Shown here: one piece after another, positions 53,895 through 64,000 of the stretch
Layout: the number at the start of each line of letters is the position of its first letter
Position numbering within the stretch: position 1 is the stretch's first letter
From: Diplosphaera chodatii
Taxonomy: Eukaryota; Chlorophyta; Trebouxiophyceae; Prasiolales; Stichococcaceae
DNA: 64,000 nucleotides
NCBI GenBank assembly: GCA_032358165.1
Contig: JAALGY010000023.1
Location: forward strand, 1,178,001 to 1,242,000
Direction of reading: 5' to 3'
Position numbers and translations under genes: made by a program
Notes under the pieces: model-generated
What the model was told of the DNA's origin: nothing
Databases searched by the model: none
The model's input: only the letters and a program-made list of their open reading frames with translations

Positions 53895-56800
53895 GTCGCT
53901 GGCATCGGAGCGCGGGCTGCCGGGTGGAGAGTACTCCTGCATCAACATCTGAGGGTATAGATACCATTCTAACACTTTGCACAACATACGGCTGTTATGC
54001 ACCACTGACAACAACACCATGCGTCCCACGCTGCATCAGACACTCTGCACGAAATGGCGGCTGCCGGCGCCACCTGCAGGGCGGTGCTCAGGTCGGAGGC
54101 GGCGCGGCGCGCCTCCGCTGCAATGCTGGGCGGCATCGCCACGCTCAGCAGGTCGCTGGTGCTGGGCACGTGCTTCAGCTTCCCGTGCTCCACCCCTGCA
54201 GTGCGCCAACATGCGCCCACCATGCTGCTCTGTCAGGCAGGTATATCGCACTCCGCAAAAGACGATGATCATGTTGCCATATGCAGCACTTGAACATCGG
54301 TGTTGCATGAACACATGGGCGATTCCTGTCCCATCAGGCGCACCAGTGTTGCCCAGAATGAAGTCGAGCACGTTGAGGTACTTGCTGCGGAAGACGTCAC
54401 GGTGGCGGCCGCCGTCATCAGAGTAGCAGTGGCAGATGGCGGCCGTGGCGGCGCTGAACAGCAGCATGTCTGTGCGCCTCGGCAGCGCGTCCCGCCGCAC
54501 CCAGCCCCACTGGCCCACACACAGCGCAAATGACTCCACAGCCTGCAACAGTCGATAGTAAAATGTAGCACCCATCCCCTTGTGCTCATGCACAACAACG
54601 GTGTTCGCTGCACCTGGTCACGCAGCATCCACGCCGCACAACCATTGTTCACGCACGAAATAGCAGCAACAGTTTGGTGCGCTTCCACCCATGCCAATGC
54701 CTGTAGTTGCTATTCGAGCAGCAGACCAAGGATAGTGGTGACAATTATCTCCAAGTATGACAGCTTGGTTGGTTGGGATCAGCGGCTAAGTTGCACAAAT
54801 GCTCACTCGGGAAAGGCAGTAGAAGGCGAGCTCCATGCGCCGGGACTTCTTCTCGACGAGCGTCGCCAGCCCCGCTGTCCAGCAGCTGCCCGCTATGATG
54901 CTGCCGGTGACTGAGCCTGTTGCCTGAAAGCCGGTGCACGCTCCTGCAGAGTTGCAGGAGACCGATGCTCTCGCACCAGCCATGTGCAGCAGCCAAAGCC
55001 GTCGCTGAGCGGACTGGTTGCTGTCCTGGTCGCTGGGGATGTGTTACTAGCCACTCAGGCTGAGCTCTTCAGCAAGGCATAACAACCAAGGTGCAGTCCC
55101 TACTGAGCGCATGCAGCACCGACCACTGTGGAGTGCTGCTGGCTGTTGCGGGAAACCATGATGTTGAGCAGCAGCATGGGCTGCATGGGGCCGTGTGCGC
55201 ACCCCGCCAGGCGAGACCGCAGTACAGGGCCAGGAACAGGGAGGAGCGCAGGGCGGCAGCGGCGCCCTTGGCCCATATGGCGCCAGCGCGGGGGCCCATC
55301 AGCAGCCGCTGCCGGTGCACCAGCAGCGCCGGCAGGAAGTACACCGGGATGTACCTGCAGCCAGGCGGGCGAGCATGTGTACTGCTCGTTTGCGTGTGCT
55401 CATTGTGCAGGCAGCTTCACCCCTTGAGATGGCAGCTAGCTGCGTCAGTATGCATGCAGCGGAATACAGCCTGCTGGCGCCCCTCCTCCACAACGCTGCA
55501 CACTGGCAGGCGGCACACGTGGTCAACGACTCACACAGGCAATGCGCGCAGAAACTCCCGCGGCACAAAGGTGACGAACTTCTCGTTGCAGGTCTGTCCC
55601 TCGTGCAGGAAGCCGCACGGGTGCCGCTCCGCAAAGCCGGCGCAGCGGGTGCCCTGCAGCGCCTGCAGCTTGCCGGGCTTCCGGCCGGCCGAGTTCCGCC
55701 CCGCCAGCTCCTGTACTTTGGGGGTGACTCGGTCGCTGCAGGGCCGCATTTGCAGTGGTGAGTGCAGCACTTGGCAGTGCGTCGCCAGCAATGAACTGGC
55801 CGTGACGGTGTGCCACACATGCCAATCTGGCGATGGACGCAGCAGAGGTCTGTGCAAGTCCTGCTCCTGCCATGCAGTTGAGGCTGGGGTGCCAACCCAC
55901 CCGCACAGCAGCCAGGTGAGCCTGGGGCGCATCGCCATGGCGGTTCAGGAAGTTGATGTATGCTGGCGGCAGCGTGTCGGGCGCCATTATCCAGGAGTAC
56001 CCGATCTGGCTGGTGGACAGGCACATCAGCATGGTGTCCCCGTGCTGCCACCTCGTCGGCGTCAGCAGCCTGCGGGTATTACATGTCCCACGAAGTGTGG
56101 CATATGCAAGATAACCTGATATTCCAGGCTTATTGCCCCGACAAGCAGTGCAGCTCGACACTTGCATAGAGTCGCATCAAAGCTCAGCCCTGCCTGCGCA
56201 GCAGTGGCGGCGCATCAGGTTTGTTGCCGCAGCGTATCAGCAGCGCAAGCCCCCTGATCAGCACATACAGCGCCAGGCTCGTGTGCCGTGTCTTGGGCCT
56301 GCGCCATGCACAAGCAATGCCTCCGCCACTCCCACCAGCTTGCGACGTGGTTCCATGGAGTGCACTGTACAGCAAAGACAACACTCCATGCAACAACTTG
56401 ATAGGAAAGCCACAGAGCATCACCCTGTCAGCAGGATGGTCGGGCCTGCCGCGAGGCCCGCCACCGCCGCCCGCCACTTTGACGTCCTGCATGTCAGATG
56501 CACGAAACGTCCCGCAGGCAGCCCAGACTCGGTTCCTCGATCACCCGGCGGCACATCACACGCCATTCCTGCGCACCGCTTGTTGCCAAACAGCGCGGCG
56601 AGGCCCTCGTCAACGGCAACGTACACGCCGGCAAAGGCACCCAGGAAGGCAGTGTACCGCAGCGTGTCCTGCACCTGCATCAGGTACACAACGAGTGGGA
56701 TGCCGGGCCTTCCGCACAACCGATGTCAAGTGTGCAGCGCTAGGTGGTTGCTATGCAGAGATGACCCAGGCCGGGTGTGGTGGCAGCCCAGCTGCTTGGC

Positions 56801-57328
56801 AAGGCACGCATGCTTGATTGCATGACGTGCCTGGGCTGCCAGCCCGCCTCGCTTTGCCTGTGCCGCCTTGCGCCGCCGTGCCAGCAGCGCAAACAGCAGC
56901 GCCGCCTGCATCGATGCAATGTGGGACACCAATCACCATGACGTTGACGCCTACTTCCAGCATGCCACATCATCTAGGGCACATTCTGTGGTAGCAGCGT
57001 GAAGTGATGCCGTGATCAAGGCTCATCTGCTGACAGAATGACTTCGCGATGCCCAGCAGGCCCCACACAGTGACAACCTCACCAAGTTCAGACCGCCTCG
57101 CAGACAAAAGCCAGTGCCGGCACCACGCACGACAGCATTTGCAAAGCGCTCCAATCGGCGCTCCCATTCGGGCTCCAGATCGCCACCCTCCAAGCTGAAA
57201 CGAAGCGTTTTGGACATGGTGCGCGGCATGCCCTCCCGTGGCACCAGCGGCAAGGGTTTGGCACTGCTCGCTTCCACATGCTCCAGTGGCCGCAGCGCAG
57301 GGTCACGCCGCAGCGCACCCTTCGCCAT
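53895..57328 (-). CDS. TMEM135-like multi-pass membrane protein
   Basis: TMEM135 family proteins (also called PMP52) sit in peroxisomal/mitochondrial membranes in animals and relate to the Tim17/22/23 fold. Early exons were resolved at 57328-57083 (FANAVVRGAGTGFCLRGGLN), 56905-56831, 56674-56577 (DTLRYTAFLGAFAGVYVAVD) and 56486-56424 (WRAAVAGLAAGPTILLTG), followed by HTSLALYVLIRGLALLIRCG. Later segments are GYSWIMAPDTLPPAYINFLN, a Cys-rich piece (RCAGFAERHPCGFLHEGQTC), PVYFLPALLVHRQRLLMGP, ALRSSLFLALYCGLAW, TGSVTGSIIAGSCWTAGLAT and TDMLLFSAATAAICHCYSDD. Intron 2 starts with GC (CAG|GCACGT). The 3' end is approximate (last good exon has YSPPGSPRSDASDRG). The family call rests on the hydrophobic layout and motifs from memory. 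Confidence 0.68.
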
Positions 57329-57828
57329 GGGGGCCTTTGTCACCGCAGGACGGCCATACTGCCCTCAGAAGCCAGCTGCCGAGCCTGATAGGCCACTGGA
57401 TGATGCACCTCGATTGAACTGCAGGATGGAGCGCTGCACGCCAGACGAAATGGTCAAAAGAGATGTCAGGACCAGTGAAGCACGGCGCGGCAAGGCCACA
57501 TTCTTTGTACGCTAATACGTGTTGACGGTTTGCACTCTCAAACTAAAGCGGGGGTAGCAAACAGAAGTGGGTGATGAGAGCTCGATGTACATCATCTGCA
57601 TGCTGACCTGGCAGAGCAACTCAGGGGTTGTCTAGCTTCAAGCAGTGGCATGCCAGCCATATGTGGTTCAACCGGGCATGCGCACCTGAGTTGTTATCAA
57701 GTTTTGATCCTGCCGGTTGCAAGTGGGTTCAACTTTTCAAGCAAGGCATCAAACCCCACCGAATTTCGATCCAGGTCACGACCACAAACACCACACAGCC
57801 ATTATTGCCGGTGTGAAACAAGATCGGC
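57329..57828. promoter_or_regulatory. Divergent intergenic region (TMEM135-like / MRS2)
   Basis: About 500 bp between opposing start codons. No gene or distinct motif was recognised. Confidence 0.35.
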
Positions 57829-60800
57829 ATGCATGGGAATGAGTGGCGTGGAGCTTATCAAAGACTGGACGAAAGTGAGCATTGTGCAGCAAGGCCTGGC
57901 ATGCGCACATCATGACTCTGTAGCACTCTTGACATGGCACATCCATAGTTGCTAACATCTATTTTTGTCCTGCAGGCTCTACAACGTCCTATCCGGCGAC
58001 ACAGGTTCCCAGCGCAAATAATGGTGCTGGCTTCTTGCCGCAGCAGTGGGCGCGGGTGGATGCGCTTGGCAACACCAATGCTATCCAGGTTGGTAGCTGC
58101 ACTGCTTTGTTGATGAATGCGCAGGAGTGCGTCGGCACTGTCAATCACATGCTGCATGCCTGTGCATCCACCCTCCTCAGCCACTGCCGTGCGGCCGCAG
58201 GCCGACAAGCAGCACCTGGTGCAGGAGCTCAGCATCCCGTTTCGGGACCTCAGGTAGGCGCAGAGGATGCTGGTGCTGGGATGAGCCTTCGGGGTGCTGT
58301 CCAGGGCAGGTTCCATGTATGCTGCAGGTAAACTTGCAGGAGGATGGTGCTGTGCCATTGCAGGACGCTGGACCCATCCCTGCGCATCCCGTACCCGATT
58401 GCTCTCTTCGTCCGGCTGAAGGCCATCATTGTCAACTTCGAGGCACTGCGAATGATCATCACCCACGACGAGGTCAGTGTGCGATGGCAGCGGGTGGACC
58501 AATATCGCATGAATTTCCTCCTGCATGATGCAGACCAGCTGTCCGGGCACCAAGCATCCTGTGACCCTGGAGCAGGCCTTCGTGCTGAGCGTGCCAGTGC
58601 CTGGGGAGTCCCTGCTGGTGGGACAGGCAGCCAAACTGCAGGGGACATTTGTCAAGCATCTGCAGCAGTGCATTCTTGGACATGATGCACGTCACAGCAC
58701 GCCATCCGATGCAGACAGGTGGGCATGTGGCTTCAACCGAGCTCAGTGTTCGGCACCCATGGAGTACTGCAAGTACATCACCTGCATGAACCCTCTAGTA
58801 GTTGGATCATAACTTCGGGCAGCCAAGCAGGCATGTGAGCCCCACATCCAAGCGAGGTGCACTGTGCGCAGCGGCAGCACGAAGCCAGCGTTCGTGCAGC
58901 ATGCGGAGCTGCCGTTCGAGCTGCGGTGCTTGGAGGCTGCGCTGGAGACGGCGCTGTCCGTGATGGCCGGGGAGACGGGCGCGTTGGAGCTGCACACATC
59001 GCCGCTCTTCAGCCGTGCCTCGCACAAGGTGAGCTGCTGTGTATGCAGCTGAGATGATGGGCCTGCATGCTGCACACAGTCTTGCTCTCAGGCAGCGCCT
59101 GCTGCTAGGCTGTAGGTTCCTTGTGCCACCAGGTCTCGCACCATGTGGGGGATGGCAGCTCAGCAACCATGCTGTAAGCAGATGAGACAATACTGACTGT
59201 TTTAGGCGGGTGCAGGTTGCGCGGGGTGAGCTCGAGCTGCTGAGGGACTCACGGTCGGTGCTGAGCAAGCTCACGAACCGTGTCACCAAGCTGAAGCAGG
59301 TGTGCAGTGCAGTATGGACAGGAGGCTACTATTCAATAACAAAGCACTTGTCTGGGTACTTCGACGGTCACATTGTACTTAAGAAACCGTGGAGCGCCCT
59401 GTGTTGGGTCCTGGCAATGATAAGTCTCAGATGGTTGCTGCATGTAGGAGCTTGAGACCGTGCTGGGCAGCGAGAGCGAGATGGAGATGCTGTACCTGGG
59501 ACGCCGGGCCGCCAGCCAGGAGCCAGCACAGCAGCCAGCACAGCCATCAGCACATCAGCAGCAGCAGCAGCAAGAGCAGCAAGGGGAGGAAGGAGACGCG
59601 CCACAGCCGGGGACCGGGCGTGGCCGCCGGCCTTCCCACGCTGCGAGTGCGCCTCCCAGAGCGGATCAGGAGACTTCTGAAGACGATGCTGAGACGCTTC
59701 CCCCTGCCGACAATGGGGCGGAGGAGCCACAACGGCGGCACTCTGCTGAGGTACGCATGGCCGGGGTCTGCATTGCCCATTGCCAATGCTGCAAACGCTT
59801 CATTCACAGCAGGTCATTGTGCACTGCAGCTGTCCTGACAGCCTTGCAACGTGTGGTGCAGGGAGGGCAGCCAAGGCGCAAATCGCATGACTGGAAGCAC
59901 AGCGTACGGCAGGTCACCCGCATGCTGTCCACTCTGCACACGATGCAGAGGTGAAGGGTAACTTTGTGATTGCAAGAAGCCGAGTGTGCATGCAGGTGTT
60001 TTGCTCGACTGTCGGCTGCATACTGAAAGTATCCTGGATTTGACACAGCGCTCCTGTTGCTGATCTGCAGCCTGCAACAGTCGACGCTGCAGTCAGACAA
60101 GTCAACCTGGGCACTTGCCAACCTGCTAGACAGCAACCTCATGCATGTGAGGCCACGTCATCATCGCAGTCCCTGATGCTGCCGGACACCCGCTGCAGCT
60201 GAAGTGATGTGCTACAGTGCAGCGGTACCCGTGCTGCGAGCAGAGACTATGATATGCAACCCTGCTCCTTGTCGTGCTTGCAGTGTGAACACCTGCTGCA
60301 GCGCCTCGAGGTTCTCAAGGACCACCTGCTCAGCGTAGAGAAGTTCATCAACTCTGAGCTGGATCACAGGTGTGCATTTCGCTGGACAGGCATTAATTTG
60401 TTGCTGCCTTTGTATGCCTAGTAGCCACACAGGTGCAGCTGACCGGGGTTGTCCCTTGTCTATGCAGGCGGAATGAGCTGGTCTCTTTGGTGAGATGCAC
60501 CTGCTGGGTCCCGCTGCATATACGGTGCATAGACAATGCCTCACTGCGATTGCCAGAAAGCATAACCTTCACCTGTCTGCTTGCAGGACATCTTTGTCAC
60601 GGCCCTGATGTCTATGTTTGCGTTCGTGTCCATGATTGGCAGCATATTTGGTGAGAACTTTGTTACCATGATGCTGCCGCGTCGCTGCATTTAGCTCGGA
60701 ACCACTGCCTACACCTTGACTCACTGCAGACTCAGCAATGCCGTCTGCAATTCTGCAGGCATGAACCTGACGAATGGATGGGAGTCATCACATGTAAGCA

Positions 60801-61064
60801 TTGGCACAGTGGTGCATGCTGCATGGTGATCGATTGGAAGCAGCGCATCTGCCTTGCCTGCAGCTCGACCACAGGTGGCAGCAGGTGAGGCCGGCATCAA
60901 CACATGAGCGGTACATGTGCTTGCTGCAGGTGGTGTTCATGCTGGCCACCTGGGGTAGCTTGGCTGGAGCGGCGCTCATATTTGGCAGCATTATGTGGTT
61001 TGCATGGTCGAAACACCTGCTGCTGATTCCAGACACGTCCAGCGTACCACGAGATGGTGACTAG
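57829..61064 (+). CDS. MRS2/MGT-type CorA magnesium channel
   Basis: MRS2 proteins form pentameric Mg2+ channels in mitochondrial, plastid or vacuolar membranes. Fifteen exons (57829-57874, 57976-58088, 58201-58253, 58364-58472, 58534-58718, 58872-59028, 59216-59299, 59448-59750, 59913-59950, 60071-60146, 60284-60369, 60468-60489, 60587-60650, 60759-60793, 60930-61064) join to 501 residues. Conserved parts are ELSIPFRDLRTLDPSLRIPY, KAIIVNFEALRMIITHDE, AELPFELRCLEAALETALSV and the stalk helix ending SETEME-like ESEMEMLYLGRR. The hallmark GMN (about 446-448) sits at the end of TM1 (FAFVSMIGSIFGMNLTNGW), followed by TM2 (SLAGAALIFGSIMWFAW). A Gln/Glu/Pro-rich insertion of about 85 residues follows the MLYLGRR helix. 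One exon is only 22 nt. Membrane location is not predictable here. Confidence 0.93.
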
Positions 61065-61237
61065 TGCACATACGTGATCGGATGTACTCGTCATTGCCCC
61101 ATGTGCACCCCTGACCGATCGGGAACAGGAACAAGCTTGGCTGAAGCAATTGTGAACACTGCAAACCACCAACAATCATTAAATCTGCTGAAACGTCATA
61201 GTTAGTTTACTCGATGTCAGACGTTGCACCCGGAGGA
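61065..61237. other. Short gap between convergent MRS2 and kinase genes
   Basis: Only about 170 bp separates two convergent stop codons, so the 3' UTRs may overlap. No TGTAA was seen on either strand. Confidence 0.5.
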
Positions 61238-62621
61238 TCACCACCCTGGTGGCCTGTATGGCGGTGGAGCTGTTCTCTGCGGTGCAGCAGGAGACACCTG
61301 CAGCCCTGCTCCCCGCTGCTCTGCTGGCTGCACACTGCACGTGCCCACGAGTGAGGGTGGCTGGACAGCTGGCCTATAATCGCCCTGCTTGCCGTGTGCC
61401 ATAGCAGCAGGCTGCCATTGCCCAGCAGCCCCAGGAGTCTGAGCCTGTGCTGCTGATCCCGGTGCCTGCCATGGTCCGCACCATGCAGTACCAATGCTGG
61501 AAGCGGAAGGCACTGGACCCATCTGCTGCTGCTGTGGAAATGCCCACTGCTGCATGCGTGCGCCAGGCTGCTGTGGCGGTACGCCTGGTGGCCGCCACAA
61601 CTGCCCTGGCGACGGCCGTGGACGTGCCGCCGGCCGCCAGCCTCGCCCCTGGGTGCTGTGTGCTGGCGGCGCCCTACGCCCGTGCACCTGCCGCGGCTGC
61701 CGCCCGCGGCCCCGCTGCTGCCACGCCGGCCGCGGCGCTGAGCGGCCGCCCCCGCCGTAGCACGGATCAGCATCCGAGTCCAGGAGGGGGAAGGGCACCG
61801 TCGACAGCGCAGCGCCACCGTCACTGGCAGCGGCAAGCAGCACTGGGAGCAGCGCCTGCACGTCCTGTGGACTCCGGGCCACAAAGCGCGCTGCAAAGCC
61901 TTCTGCTGCTTTTGGGCCCACAAACTCTTGCTGGAACCTGCACGGTCATGACATAAGCGTCACACCATGCCCGGCTTTGGTTTTATGGTATCAGCTCACC
62001 GCAAGCCTTGCATGGCACCGCAGCAGGGAAGCTGCATGGGGTTCATGCGGCATGCACGGTGTACCTGTCAATGACGGCTGCCGACTCAGGGCCGGCATTG
62101 AGCGTGGGGTGGTCTGTGCGGATCATTACGCGGCGGCGGCATTCTCCAAAGTCCGTCGCCAGTCGGAGAGTCACGGGTGTAACGTGGGCTGGTCCGCCGC
62201 ACGCTGCGCTGCCTACTTGCAGCCATGTGGCCCTCTGGCGCGCATCGAAGTTGCACCTGCAGGTATGACATGACGTCGTGTCAGCAATGTGGGCAAATTG
62301 AACATCTACTGACGTCAAGAACATATGACATCCGCTTGGGCCGCCCGTCCACCTGTCGATAACAGTGTTGCGGCCCTTCCGCAGGTGCCGCGCCGCCGCC
62401 ACCTCGCAGCTGCGGCGGTCGCCCAGCGCGTCCTGGGACACGACTGCCCAGCCCTCATGGCGCAGGCGCGCCGCCAGCGTCGACTTGCCGGAGCCGGGGA
62501 TGCCCACCAGCACCAGGAGCAGCGGCCGCTGGGCTTCTGGGGCCACTGGGGTTGGCAGAGTATCATCTCTGGGTGCGTCGCCACTTCCGTCGTCATTTCC
62601 GAACACTCCGTCTTCGAGCAT
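61238..62621 (-). CDS. P-loop (AAA_33/PNK-like) kinase with Pro/Gln/Arg-rich tail
   Basis: Three exons (62621-62353, 62256-62065, 61937-61238) give about 386 residues. Residues 33-165 form a small P-loop kinase: LLLVLVGIPGSGKSTLAARL with Walker A at 40-47, then GWAVVSQDALGDRRSCEV and NTVIDRCNFDARQRATWL, as in polynucleotide-kinase and aprataxin-associated kinase modules (for example plant bHLH140). A helix with FVGPKAAEGFAARFVARSPQ follows. The last 150 residues are disordered, rich in Pro, Gln, Arg and Gly, ending PPPYRPPGW. No HIT, macro or phosphatase domain is present, so the substrate (RNA, nucleotide or other) is unknown. The start ATG at 62621 is the first in frame after a stop; an upstream intron could change it. 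Confidence 0.75.
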
Positions 62622-63418
62622 TACGGTGCTGCCACATGGACCACAGTCCACCTCCTTGTCTGCCCCGACGCTACCACCGAGATCACACTTGGAGCACAAC
62701 TGCACTCATGAACCGCAATCACGCAATTTATTGCGGCGCACCAATGTTGACCAGGGCGCCATAATCACCGCAGTGGTCCATCTGCGTGTGGCAATTCTGT
62801 GGACGAAGATGTTACCAATGGCGCAGCCAACATGTTTGTGCCAGGTCAGCTCTGCACGTGGTCGCATCCGTGCAGAAGTCGTCATGGACGAGTTACCGCA
62901 CGCCCCGGGCCTCATTGATCAGCTCTGTCGCACGCAAACTTCCCGTTTCTGGTCACAATATCAGACCCTGCGGAGCTGCCGCGGGCATGTCTGGACGGAA
63001 CTGACTCGTCCAAGGCCTTGTCAGTCCCGGGCAGGTAGGCCGCTGCGCAGCGTGCTGTGCGCTCAGATGCTCCACAATACCTACTAAAGCCTGCATGAGC
63101 TGCCGCACACGTATAGTGGCGTTCATGCGGAAGCTTACTATTGGGTAACGACACCCAATATCCGCAAGCTGGCCTGCATATCTGCTGTTGTTCCGCGGCA
63201 GCTATCAGATGGAGGGAGCGCTTCATCCTAGCGCGAACGTCGTGATCGTGGTTTGCACATTTGCTGTGCACGCACGCTGTTCCGGAAGCTCCGGGGTTTA
63301 GCACTTGTCCAGCCCTTACTGCACAGGCGGACCGAGGTGCCGCCGCTGTGGCAATGCCCACAGATCACGGCGCACTCCGGGCCCAATGGCGCCACAGGCA
63401 GACTGACCGAAGCGGCTG
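62622..63418. other. Intergenic, no gene seen
   Basis: Minus-strand open frames (62912-63361) are present, but without domain similarity. Confidence 0.4.
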
Positions 63419-63811
63419 TTGGCTGACAACTGGGTATTCGCCGGGGTGCAGCACAAGACACAGCAAGGGTCGCTTCACGCCAAGATCTCAGAAACGCTGC
63501 TCGAGACCGTGCAGCGCTTGCTAGGACCCTGTTGGACGCGTGCCTGGTGTACTGCGGAGCTTACAGACGCCTGGTTGCATGCAGGTGCGGCAACCACCGG
63601 ACCCTGCAACCGGCAGGAGCTTGGGAGTGGCGGCAGCATGGCAGGCCGCGCTGAGGCTGAGGCGGCGCACCGCTGGGCACGCTACGCGGAGGACTTCGAG
63701 CCGGACGAGGACGAGATGCCGGACGTGGGCGGTGATGACGGCAACAACCCGGACAGCGACCCCGAGGAGGAAGAGGAGGGGGACCCACAGGCGTGCAGCT
63801 GGCTGTCATAG
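63419..63811 (+). CDS. Possible hypothetical protein, acidic C-terminus
   Basis: A 130-residue frame whose last part is AEAAHRWARYAEDFEPDEDE, then an Asp/Glu-rich run and QACSWLS. The second half has the biased acidic composition of a real disordered tail; the first half does not look like a protein, and a splice acceptor near 63586 (GCATGCAG) may mark the true exon start. Upstream exons were not found. Function unknown. Confidence 0.35.
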   Translation: MADNWVFAGVQHKTQQGSLHAKISETLLETVQRLLGPCWTRAWCTAELTDAWLHAGAATTGPCNRQELGSGGSMAGRAEAEAAHRWARYAEDFEPDEDEMPDVGGDDGNNPDSDPEEEEEGDPQACSWLS

Positions 63812-64000
63812 TACACTTGATGTCGATGCTCAACGCACGGTGGCGTGGCGGCTTGCTTCGTCCTTCCGCCCCTCCGACAGGACCTGCAGCTGGCCACTTT
63901 GCAGTGATCAAGCGCGGTCGATGCACTGCCCTGCTGCAAGGAGGGGGAGGGTTGTAGCGTGTGCTGCACGCCGCTGACGCCTGGGGATGCTGACCGGGCG
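63812..64000. other. Window end, no feature
   Basis: The last 190 bp contain no supportable feature. Confidence 0.4.

Overview
The window is nuclear DNA of a green alga, most likely a trebouxiophyte. It encodes photosystem I subunit PsaL and plastid-targeted proteins, has GC-rich intron-dense genes, no operons, and TGTAA poly(A) motifs behind several genes, the usual chlorophyte signal. No rRNA, tRNA, CRISPR array, transposase or viral gene was recognised. Most genes have short introns with donors such as GTGCGN, GTGAGN and GTGGGN and acceptors ending GCAG. I rebuilt exon chains by eye by joining reading frames at splice sites, and they give full-length family members for CIAO1, prefoldin 2, ProRS, VPS4, MRS2, an Mpv17-like protein and others. 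No transcript data were available.

Layout. 0.2-1.9 kb: divergent intronless psaL (-) and a bZIP factor (+). 2.8-5.2 kb: CIAO1 (-). 5.8-6.6 kb: mitochondrial ATP synthase subunit g (-). 7.1-8.5 kb: HAD/FCP1-like protein (+). 8.8-9.7 kb: prefoldin 2 (-). 10.4-14.2 kb: prolyl-tRNA synthetase (+). 14.8-15.1 kb: Yippee (-). 15.9-19.8 kb: plastid SDR-like protein with a repeat tail (-). 20.0-24.5 kb: unrecognised, probably membrane-anchored protein (-). 25.3-26.5 kb: small secreted cysteine-rich protein (-). 27.4-30.4 kb: GT61 glycosyltransferase (-). 30.9-34.0 kb: VPS4 (-). 34.7-37.2 kb: ING domain joined to a Tudor-like domain (+). 37.4-39.8 kb: unrecognised Gln/Pro-rich protein (-). 40.5-43.6 kb: DZIP1-like coiled coil (-). 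44.5-46.4 kb: putatively myristoylated UIM protein (+). 47.2-50.2 kb: DA1-type UIM/LIM peptidase (+). 50.6-52.7 kb: Mpv17/PMP22 family (+). 53.9-57.3 kb: TMEM135-like (-). 57.8-61.1 kb: MRS2 magnesium channel (+). 61.2-62.6 kb: P-loop kinase (-). 63.4-63.8 kb: weak acidic ORF (+).

Neighbours are functionally mixed, as expected for a nuclear chromosome: photosynthesis, Fe-S assembly, proteostasis, endosomal sorting, chromatin, ciliary and ubiquitin functions. Many genes lie as divergent pairs sharing 0.4-0.9 kb intergenic regions. The most unusual items are the ING-Tudor architecture without a PHD finger, the SDR protein with repeated FxSLFGGRP motifs, a clear excess of GC-AG introns, a DA1 peptidase just behind a second UIM gene (possibly one gene), a ciliary DZIP1 homologue, and a hydrophobic cysteine-rich secreted protein.
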